Below are positions 9,572-18,104 of a stretch of DNA of 32,736 nt, piece by piece. Numbering within the stretch: position 1 is the first letter of the stretch; every line of letters begins with the position of its first letter. Location: the NCBI GenBank assembly GCA_016098155.1, contig JAAAJB010000402.1:1-32736 (forward strand), read 5' to 3'. Under the pieces are notes generated by a model. The model saw nothing but the letters and a program-made list of their open reading frames with translations, was not told the DNA's origin and did not search any database. Both the position numbers and the translations under genes were made by a program. The stretch is from Actinomortierella ambigua. Lineage: Eukaryota; Mortierellomycota; Mortierellomycetes; Mortierellales; Mortierellaceae.

Positions 9572-10600
9572 TAACAGTCTGGTCATACTGCATTGTACAT
9601 ACCTCTAAGGCTTAGACGAGAACACGGTATCCCATGCTACGTCGCTAAATGAACTCCTTCAAAACCATTGGCGTATTTTTTACCTCAACCGGATTCCACA
9701 GCGGCTCACAAACAATTGAAAGTTCTGTACGAAGACCACTTGTTGTCAGTAGTCTTGCAAGCTATAGTAGCCCAGTCCTCCAAATATAGATTGGCTATAT
9801 TCGGCACCTCCACGACTCCTCCGCGTACCTCTTCAACTACTCATGCGGTGGTCTAACTGGGAACCTGTCCCTACTATGGCGGCTCAACTCGTGGATGCAT
9901 GCCAATGTTGACACGGGCCACATGTGTGAATTTTAACCTTGCCCGGTTGATACACAGTGCTGTACCTAAGGAAGGGCAGCCATCAAGAAAAGCGGCGCTG
10001 TTGACTACATACGGGAGAGGAAGATTAAGAAACTGAAAGAATCGACCAAAACCTTTTCAAAGGGCTGGGTTTCCATGAGCGTGTACGAGCGCGACCCATG
10101 TTGAAGCGTGTACATTCGCTCCTGAGTGACGTCTGCTAAATGGCTGAATATAGCACTAGTGGTATGTAGAACGAGGGCGATGTAAGACTTAAACTACGTA
10201 CAGGGTGAAAAGTTCTGAATGGTTTCCAACAGTATGTTGTCAGGTGGGAGTTGAGTCATCTGATACCACGATACATTTCGCCCTCTTCAGATACAGTGGC
10301 GCCGCCTCTGTTCTTCAGGGTATTGTCATTATGTCTGAGCGCCTGATCATATTGCTAACTATCAATTAGGCGCGAAGAAACCTGGTTTGCGCAAAATTCC
10401 TTATAAAGGTTTATTTCTAACCCTGGAGATCATCAATTTCTCTCATTCCACCGCTCTAGCACCTTCACCCCAGACATCTCAATCATTCCCCTTCACAACA
10501 CAAGGTAACATTCCCAAGAAAATTTACGACATGGTTTTTATCTTAAGACATGTAAACGAGTACTCAATCTAGCAATTTTCACTCAATGTAGAATCTTCAA
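9572..10600. repeat. Tandem unit 1, right part: intergenic and promoter of copy 2
   Basis: No gene is seen in this 1 kb. It aligns over most of its length with 12470-13498. Shared blocks include CAGTCTGGTCATAC (9575 and 12473), ACACAGTGCTGTACCTAAGG (near 9953 and 12791), GAAAGAATCGACCAAA (near 10036 and 12868), and the promoter segment with GGCGCGAAGAAACCTGGT (near 10370 and 13260). It is the continuation of the unit interrupted at 1739. Confidence 0.75.
10402..10407 (+). promoter_or_regulatory. TATA box of secreted-protein copy 2
   Basis: TATAAA in CCTTATAAAGG, about 195 bp before the start codon and about 100 bp before a likely 5'UTR intron. The same element and surroundings occur at 13291 before copy 3. 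Confidence 0.5.
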
Positions 10601-11260
10601 ATGGTGAGGTCAGTCCTCCTTCTTTCTGCATGCGCCATGCTTTTCAGTGTTGCTGTCGAAGCGCAATCCCTCTCGGATGGTTTCTGTCAGCATTGGGCGA
10701 AGTCCGTCCAGTCCGAAAGCAAGTTGCCTGATAGACCGCCCGATAACCACTTTGAACAACCGATCTCTGGCACACAGGCTTTAGAAATGTTCCCGCGCGA
10801 TAAGTCCAGACTGAGAGCAAGAAGTTCGTACACTTTTATCGCCAAACTTAACAACTGCAAGCCTTCGCCTGGCCTCTTCGTTTCTAAGATCATGTCTGGC
10901 CCATACGAGAAGAAATCAGACGAATATCACGCCTTTATCCTGAACCGCCAAATCGGCTTTGATCGTGATATCTCTGAGCTGTATTGGAGACTCTCTTATC
11001 TTTCGACCGGGACTGCAGTCAGTCGCGGTAAAGGACAGGTCGCCATGGACGGTGTTAAAATCGAGAAGGGCGAATTCGCGCAGGAGTGTATTGTCGCACC
11101 TGGTTGGAAATGTACTGCCGTCTTCAAAGTCAAAGACCGCAGCTCTTGTAAAACCGTCATCCGCAAGAAATTTCGCGAACCCACTTTCTTCCCGGCAGCT
11201 CGGAACCAACAACCTCTCCTCAACAACACCTGGCTTATTCAAAGCCGCGAATTGGATTAG
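10601..11260 (+). CDS. Small secreted four-cysteine protein, copy 2
   Basis: 219 residues starting MVRSVLLLSACAMLFSVAVEAQS, a clear signal peptide with a likely cut after VEA. Mature-protein cysteines in common with the other copies: GFCQHW, LNNCKPS, and the pair in QECIVAPGWKCTAV; there is one extra Cys in SSCKTV. The C-terminus has the shared FREPTFFPAARNQQPLL. No known domain is recognised; a secreted, lineage-specific protein is inferred. An upstream ATG at 10531 opens a 13-codon frame. A GTAACA donor at 10505 and a TGTAG acceptor at 10591 would remove that ATG by splicing the leader, so I prefer the start at 10601. It is expressed, if at all, from the TATA promoter at 10402. Confidence 0.8.
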   Translation: MVRSVLLLSACAMLFSVAVEAQSLSDGFCQHWAKSVQSESKLPDRPPDNHFEQPISGTQALEMFPRDKSRLRARSSYTFIAKLNNCKPSPGLFVSKIMSGPYEKKSDEYHAFILNRQIGFDRDISELYWRLSYLSTGTAVSRGKGQVAMDGVKIEKGEFAQECIVAPGWKCTAVFKVKDRSSCKTVIRKKFREPTFFPAARNQQPLLNNTWLIQSRELD

Positions 11261-13290
11261 TGCAGCCAGTGTCTAAATCATCTGCTCAGTACTGCATCTG
11301 CTGCCCTTCGTCTTTTACCCCTCATTCCTTTCCTCTTTCCTTCATTCCTTCTCCTCTTTCTATTCACTACCAAATCACGAATATGTACCCTAGCATGGAA
11401 TAAATCCTATCGTTTTATTAGCGACATCTTTTCATTGTGGTCATGTCTTATACTGTAGACTATCGCAAAGGTGCGGTTGCTCATGATGGATGCTCGATGG
11501 CGAGTAGGAAGCATCTCTGTGCCAGTGAGGACTTTCTACACATTCTCCAAAAATAGCTCAACGTGTGAGTGAACACCAATAGATTCTAGGGGAGTCTAAC
11601 TACAAAAGATACCTTCACTCTTTCCGAAAGGAGGCATTGTGTCAGTCTCTCCCTCCTACAACGTTGCCAACAGGCCCTCAGTTTTCGATGAGCAAAAACA
11701 CACTCCCAAATAAGGCTAGGGAGACGAAGAGAGCTTCCGTGGTGAGGGGAGGTTACTCCCCCCTCTTGAGAAATGAGAACTCGGAAGAGTGGTAGAGGGT
11801 TTCACACCTAGATCTCTAGAATTTCGAGCACATGAGCCCAAAGTGTCTCCAAACTCCAAAGCCAATTTTGGGTACTCCCTCTCTCTGTCCGGCGCCCATG
11901 AGGATTCACGGTATGGGGGGCCTCTTGGAGGTGTGTATCATACCTCCCAACCCATGCTTCCACCAGAGACGTGACCCAGGCTCAAGTTGCAGACGCAGCT
12001 ACAATTGTTTTTGCGAGTCCCCATTTGCTCTATCAAAGTGGATGCCGCCGAAGCAGGAAGCGAAGAAACGTCGCTGCCCCCACCTTTTCTCAACGACCTA
12101 AGAGGAGAAAGGGCGGCTCTATTTTATTCTGGTCCGACTCTGAACGCCCATCACACCTACCCATGACAATGCCGCTGTCTACTGTCATCTGCATAGTGCA
12201 CAACCGTATGTGTTCGTGAAACATGGTTAGATGCTTAGAAAATAGCGATGAGCGCGCGCGTATTATCGTTTCCCCCCCCCCCTTTTTTTTACTGCCCGAT
12301 ATTGCTATTCCGGCGGTAATTACTGTATGTTGGGGGCTAGATCGTATGGGAGGTAGCTCTTATAGGGGCCCAAAGCTCGATGTACGGCTCAAAGAAAAAA
12401 AAGATGCAAACACGAGCAAAAGACAATACATACTTCACATCTCTATTTTTGTACAGACTTATCGGGGTTTAGCAGTCTGGTCATACTCCATCGTACATGC
12501 TTCCAACTTCTCTAAGGCTCTAATAGAAGAGAACACAGCTCACAAACACTTGCATGCGGTAAGTAATGGACGAACACCACTTGACATCAATAATGTTGCA
12601 TGCAAGAGTAGCCCAGTCTAAAAAACGTAGATGGGCCAATTTCAACATCTTCATGAACCCTCTGTTGTATTGCCTCAACTAGCGGCGCGGGGATCAAACT
12701 GGGAACCAGTCCCTATCATGGCACAACACGATGGTGCAGACCAGAGATGACACGGGGCGACGTGTGTGAATTTTAACCTTAAGCGTTGTTACACAGTGCT
12801 GTACCTAAGGAAGGGTGCCCATCAAGAGAAGCGGATTTGTTGACTACATTTAGGTAGGGAAGAAATTGAAAGAATCGACCAAAGCCTTTCAAAGGCCTGG
12901 ATTTCCATGAGCGTGTACATGGGCTGCCCATGTCGGACTGTGTACAGTCGCTCGTAAGAGAGGTCGGCTAGGCTGTGGAGTATTGTAGTGGTGGTATGTA
13001 TGATAGGATGAAAGCGATTTAGAATTGAGAGTACGTACAAGTTAGAATACACGAATGCTTCGTGTTCTGCATGGTGTCCGATAGTAAATCCAGGCAGTTG
13101 GAAGAGTCTCATGCAGCGTTGCTGGTTTAATATCCGATAATACGGTCCAGAGCTCAAATTCTCCGCCTTCTACAGATACATTGGTTGGGCAGCCTCTGCT
13201 CTTTACATGGGTAATGTCGTTATGTCCGAATGCCTTATCACATCGCCAACTATCGATTAGGCGCGAAGAAACCTGGTGTGCGTAACTTCT

Positions 13291-13297
13291 TATAAAA
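13291..13297 (+). promoter_or_regulatory. TATA box of secreted-protein copy 3
   Basis: TATAAAA in CTTATAAAAGG, about 205 bp before the start codon. It is in the same context as the copy 2 box, followed by the conserved CCTGGAGATCAT. Confidence 0.5.
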
Positions 13298-13498
13298 GGT
13301 TCATTTCTGACCCCTGGAGATCATTAATCTCTCTCAATCCATCGCTCTAGCACCTTCACCCCAGACGTCTCAATCATTCCCCTTCACAACACAAGGTAAC
13401 ATTCGCAAGAAATTTACGACATGGTTTTTATCTTAAGACATGTAAACGAGTTACCTTACTCAATCGAGCAATTTTCACTCAATGTAGAATCTCCACAA

Positions 13499-14164
13499 AT
13501 GGTGAAGCCAGTCCTCCTCCTTTCTGCATGCGCCATGCTTGTCATTGTTGCTGTCGAAGCGCAATCCTCCCCCGATGGTCTCTGTCAGGCCTGGGCCGAG
13601 TCCGTCCAGTCCAAAAGCAACTTGCCTGAAAAGCCGGACGAGAGCGGCTTTAAGCAATCGATCTCTGGCGAGATCGCCAGAATGATGTTCCCGGACAACG
13701 AAGAGGTACTGGATGAAGAAGGATCGTACAGCTTCAGGGCCACTTTTGACAACTGCACGCCTTCGCCCGCCATTTCCCTGGGTAACGCCAGGTCTGGTCC
13801 ATTCAAGGAGGATGAATACGATTTCGAAGCCGCTAGCCTGAGCGCCCTCGTTGGCTTCGATCCTTATCTCGCCAATGTGTTTGAGAGCCTTCCCTATGAC
13901 CCGAAAAAATCTCTCTTGAAGAATTTTACGGTCAGTGGAAGTGACGGGTGGGTCACCATGCGCGGTGTTGAAATCGAGGATGGCGACTTTACGCAGGAGT
14001 GTGTTGTCGCACCTGGTTGGAAATGTACTGCCGTCCTCAGAGTCAAAGATCGCAGCTCTCGTAAAACCGTCATCCGCAAGAAATTTCGCAAACCCACTTT
14101 CTTCCCGGCAGCTCAGAACCAACAACCTCTGTTCAAGAACATCTGGATGACTGTACGCGGCTAA
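13499..14164 (+). CDS. Small secreted four-cysteine protein, copy 3
   Basis: 221 residues beginning MVKPVLLLSACAMLVIVAVEAQS, a signal peptide nearly identical to copy 2. The shared cysteines are in GLCQAW, FDNCTPS and QECVVAPGWKCTAV; the C-terminal FRKPTFFPAAQNQQPL is also conserved. The middle third (about residues 60-140) differs strongly between copies while the ends are nearly identical, which may reflect diversifying selection or relaxed constraint. The frame is also open upstream to an ATG at 13421, which would bury the signal peptide behind 26 residues. A likely 5'UTR intron (13396-13487) removes that ATG, so 13499 is preferred. Function is not recognised. Confidence 0.8.
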   Translation: MVKPVLLLSACAMLVIVAVEAQSSPDGLCQAWAESVQSKSNLPEKPDESGFKQSISGEIARMMFPDNEEVLDEEGSYSFRATFDNCTPSPAISLGNARSGPFKEDEYDFEAASLSALVGFDPYLANVFESLPYDPKKSLLKNFTVSGSDGWVTMRGVEIEDGDFTQECVVAPGWKCTAVLRVKDRSSRKTVIRKKFRKPTFFPAAQNQQPLFKNIWMTVRG

Positions 14165-14780
14165 CTGGCTTAGTGCATCTAGTGTCTAGTTCATATATTG
14201 CCCCTCGTCTTTTACCCCTTCATTCCTTCCCTCCTTCCTTCCCGTCTTTTTTTTTAAATGTGAAATAACGAATAAGTGATTAAGCAAGTAATATATCCTA
14301 TTGGTTTATTGGCGACATCTTTTCATTATGCGGTCATTTCGTATGCTGTAGTATAATACAATGGTCTGGTTGCTCATGATGGATGCTCGAAGGCGAGTGT
14401 GAAGCATCTATTTGCTAGTGAGCACTTTCTACACCCTCTCCAAAAGCACCTCTACGTGTGAGTGAATATCAATAGGTTCTACGGGAGTCCAACTACAAAC
14501 GACAATGATGTCGAGGCCCTCAGTTTTCTGGCCGGCATTGGAGGTCAATCGGGCGGCAACATCAAGCTCTTTGCAGCCGCTAACCCCATCCGTCCAAGGG
14601 CGCCCGAGGTGGTTTACCCCCTCCCTCCCGGCTAGTCTCGCGTCGATGGGGAGGAGAGTGGAGAGGTGGGGCAAAAAACTACCCTCCAAACAGGGCCAGG
14701 AAGACGAAGAAAGCTTCCTTGGGGAGGGTGGAGATAACCTCTCTGTCGGAGAATATGATTCGGAGGAGATGGCATGATTT
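13499..14780. repeat. Tandem unit 3 (gene copy 3 and truncated 3' flank)
   Basis: Shares the 3' flank blocks of units 1 and 2 (GTTGCTCATGATGGATGCTC near 14370; CTCTTTGCAGCCGC near 14568; AGGAAGACGAAGA near 14698). Homology fades near 14770-14780, so the array appears to end there. Two plus-strand frames at 14505-14777 and 14799-15128 are one frame separated by a TGA; I see no recognisable protein in them. The 14780-15163 stretch is otherwise unexplained. Confidence 0.6.
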
Positions 14781-15163
14781 ATCAACACTCTCGACACTTT
14801 GATTCGCGAGCTACAAATATTGAAGATGGAGTGTATCGAGATTAGCGAAGAGTACTTGACAGGAAGCGCGAAGCAAGAGAGGATACAGTCGACTACAATT
14901 GTACCTTCTCGTAGAGAGCTTTGCAGCCCTCCTTCCAGGGGACTGAGAGGCTCTGCGGTAAGCTGTGAGGAGACAGATCGAACAAGAACCGATGGTGTGT
15001 ATGGCATGACATTGCGGCTGCCGTACAACAGCTATTTGTCTTCCTTCGAGAGTTATCCCAAGGTTCGCAAACGTCCAATAAAAGCACTGGCAACATCCTT
15101 TTTACATGTGCGCTCATGGCTGGAATAGAGGAAAATCATGAAGCTCTAGAGAGTCCTCTGCAA

Positions 15164-15700
15164 CTATTGGTGACCCTTGTCCCTTAGTTGACAGACCGTC
15201 ATCATTCTGAGGTTGTACCGAAGGGGGCGATACAAGGTGTTGGCGGTGCTGTATACGAGAAGGTCACTGTCTAGGATGACAACCATGTCTAGCGGCTGGC
15301 AGTGGGCGGCGATGGCACCATCAGCCTCGGTTTTGCAGTAGGCCACTTTTCCCTTGTTCAGTGTTGAAATGACCTCTTGCTGAGTGTATTGGCAATACTC
15401 AGTTCGGCGCTTGGGGTTCTGGCGGAGCAAGACAACGTTGTCATGGGCAAGGTAATCTGAATCACCTGAGGCTACGATGACAGGACCATTGCCTTTGGCA
15501 CTCTCCCGGGCTGTCAGCTGCGCGACGCATAGATCTGTCTCGCCGACACAGATCTTCGACACAGGGTTCTGTCCACATAGGCGCCACCCTCTGGCTGCAA
15601 GCTTGTCCGCCAGCTGTCGTCGTCCAACTTCGTTGGTGCGAAAAGTCGTCTGCCAGGCTTGGAGCATCTTACGCAGACTCTAACGAAGGCTTCTTTTCCA
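15164..15700 (-). pseudogene. Broken XPG/FEN-like (PIN-fold) nuclease fragment
   Basis: A 167-residue frame (15667-15164) carries two XPG-I-like acidic clusters. The second, CKTEADGAIA...MVVILDSDLLVYSTANTLYRP, is the classic E-x-D ... D-x-D pattern of FEN1/XPG nucleases. The first, VGETDLCVAQL...VIVASGDSDYL, looks like a variant of the same pattern. Coding-like sequence in the same frame continues upstream as DKLVKSWKRSLR, then an in-frame TAG, then SLRKMLQAW, so the frame was longer and is now interrupted. No XPG N-terminal domain (MGxxGLW type) is seen, and the frame stops before the helix-hairpin-helix region. By family knowledge the intact protein would be a structure-specific nuclease; this copy is probably dead. 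Neighbours are the secreted-protein array and HAT1. Confidence 0.6.
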
Positions 15701-16122
15701 TGACTTCACAAGCTTGTCGCGAGGAGAATTTTTTATGCTGCATGTACGACACAAAGGAGGATCGCTGCTCGAAGGTCCTATGAAAAACCTAGCTGATGTG
15801 CTTGCGGGCGGTGATAAAGTTTTGTTTTCGTAGCCCTTTTTCCACCGTGGGACTCGAGTCTGAACTGCCTCCCGCGCTCATTGTGGTTAGCGGGAAACCG
15901 GCGTATCGAACCGACTCGCGTTGGCGAGCGGATGAAGAAGAGCTTCTCCACGCGCAGTTGGACTTGCAGCAAGCTGTGGAAATGGTTTGGGTCTTTACTC
16001 GATTTGGTTCTATGGGGCCACAAAAGTCGTCACAGTTGGCGGGTTAAGGTACAAAAAAATACGCGCCTCTGATTCATTTCTTCATTCTTGGAAACAATAA
16101 CATATAGACACCACCAGCTAGA
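15701..16122. other. Intergenic region before HAT1
   Basis: 422 bp without a convincing gene. Short open frames occur on both strands (for example 15796-16047), but none matches a protein I recognise. The HAT1 promoter should lie in the last 100-200 bp. The leader just before the ATG reads ACCACCAGCTAGA. Confidence 0.5.
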
Positions 16123-17912
16123 ATGGCATTCAAGATTCCAATCGGTCGAGGCGCTCAGTGGGTAGAATCATCGAACGAAGCCGTCAACATTCGCCTCGGT
16201 ATGGCATCAAACCATTAATTCAGGTTGCTCCGAGCACAGCGCCAAGTTCCCCCCCCTCTCCCTAACCACACTCTGCCTTGTTCTTATATCAACATAGTTA
16301 AAGCATCTGCGGGAAGCGAATACGAAGAGGAAGGCGAGGATATTCTAGAGTTCAATCCTCTCTTCACTTATCCTATCTTTGGCGAGAATGAGCAGATCTT
16401 TGGTTATAAGAATCTCAGCATCAACGTAAGGACCCACTACTTAAGGATGAACACCTACCCCCCCCACCCTTGTCAATAACAGGAGTCCCAGAGTTAACCA
16501 TACCATTCGTTCTTGATCTACCTCTGTTGATAGCTCGAGTATGCTTCAGGATCGCTGGCGTCTTGCTTTAGCATGTCATATGATGATAAGAAGCCAACTG
16601 CAGACAAGATTTATGCAACCATGAAGGACTGGCTGCCAAAAGGTAGGAGTTAATCAAAAGCAGATCAGATGGCATATCCGCCCACCCCAATCCCTTTCCT
16701 CCTGGGTCGTGGTTCGCTAACAGAGTGTATACCTTTTTTTTTTTTTTTTTTTTAGATATTGGCGACAACCACGACATTTTCTTGGAGACGGTGCAACGGG
16801 ATGCCAAGGAGTTTCGACCCATGGGCAACAAAGTGGGCGAATACCGCCTGAATCGCGATGGACTGGAAGACAATGTTTATGAATTCTATCATGTATGTTC
16901 ATGGAGCTGTGGCACGGAAGATGTACGGGAAAAAAAGTTCGCTAGGTTTAACAGCCGATAGGCTAACATCGAAGTGTTTCCGATCTGCAGGCTACGTTCC
17001 AGACGCCGCGCTTTAAAGAATATCACCGAAGAATCCAGCTCTTTGCCATCTTCTTCATCGAAGGCGCCTCATTTATTGAGGAGGATGATGAAAAGTGGGA
17101 AGCCCTGCTCTTGTAAGTGACCATAGTGCAGCTGATGAACGAGGATGCACAAATCTTGATATACCTCCTCCCCCCCCCGCCGCACGAAAGCTAACTCGTA
17201 GCCATCTCCCAAACCTGCTCTTTATAGATTCGAGAAGGAATCAGCAGGTGGACAAGTGTCTTACAACATTATTGGATATGCAACCATGTACCCATACTAT
17301 TGCTATCCTGACCAAACCCGCATGAGAATCAGGTACTGCTTATTTGGTGATGCCTCCCCGACCATGACCTGGCTGGCTCTATGACTTTAGTGTCTAATCA
17401 TTGTATGCAACCTTTTATTTCTATTTTTTTCCTCCGCTAGTCAATTCTTGATCATGCCACCATATCAGCAGCAAGGACATGGAAGCAAGATGTACCAGGA
17501 GCTGTACCAGTCATTCTTACGGCGAAAGGAGATTCGTGAGATGAATGTTGAGGATCCCAATGAGGAGTTTAGCGACCTGAGGGACAAGAACGATATGCGG
17601 TATCTAGACTCACAAAACGTGTTCAAGGATCTCAAGACGCCAATCACGAAGGACACGATCGATAATGTCGCCAAAAAATACAAGTTGACGGCTCGACAGG
17701 TGGCACGATGCTTCGAGCTTGCGCTGATGAAGAAGTTGGACAAGCGTGACAAGGCAGCGTATAAGGAACTCCGCCTCCAAATCAAGCAGCGGTTATACAA
17801 GCATAACGCCGAGGCACTGAGCACAATGGACCGACGCGAGAGACTCGACAAGCTGCACGAGACTTTTTTGCGTGTCGAGGAGGATTATCTTCGCCTCCTA
17901 TCGCTGTTGTAA
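16123..17912 (+). CDS. HAT1: Histone acetyltransferase type B catalytic subunit (HAT1)
   Basis: Seven exons: 16123-16198, 16298-16425, 16534-16642, 16756-16892, 16991-17112, 17228-17332, 17441-17912. All are GT-AG and the phases agree, giving 382 residues (family usually about 370-420). HAT1 acetylates Lys5 and Lys12 of new histone H4 together with the RbAp46/48-type partner. The N-terminal domain shows FNPLFTYPIFGENEQIFGYKNLSI. The GNAT core shows GYATMYPYYCYPDQTRMRISQFLIMPPYQQQGHGSKMY, with the acetyl-CoA loop QQQGHG at about 235-240. DPNEEFSDLRDKND (about 262-273) is the segment that holds the catalytic Glu in the family. Introns contain long T-runs (16734-16753), and an A-run of about 26 bases follows the stop. 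Single-copy housekeeping gene. Confidence 0.95.
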
Positions 17913-18104
17913 AAAACAAAAAAAAAAAAAAAAAAAAAAAAAAATGTGACTGGTGGCAGCAACCTTCCATCGCAAACCTCTTCCCCCTCCCACAAATATA
18001 TTGCACGAACAAAGTGCTCGGCACTTAAGGTGGGATAGACACCTTTCCCTGCTGCTTCTCTTGTTTTCCCCTACTCTCCATGCTTTTATTCCCTACATTC
18101 ACAC

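Larger units (their letters stand above)
10601..13498. repeat. Tandem unit 2 (gene copy 2, 3' flank, promoter of copy 3)
   Basis: A unit of about 2.9 kb. Beyond the gene (11261-13498, 2.2 kb) I see no other coding sequence. The first part matches the 3' flanks of copies 1 and 3 and the second part matches 9572-10600. Around 12458-12475 it runs uninterrupted across the point where unit 1 holds the 7.8-kb element, apart from about 10 bases between the two aligned TA dinucleotides. This is the best available picture of the empty insertion site. Confidence 0.75.

Noticed and set aside
13421..13498. Start of secreted-protein copy 3 at 13421
   Set aside because: It would hide the signal peptide, is not in frame in copy 2, and probably lies in a 5'UTR intron.
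14505..15128. Plus-strand gene in two frames split by TGA
   Set aside because: No recognisable motif, and its first half is repeat-unit sequence that is noncoding in units 1 and 2.
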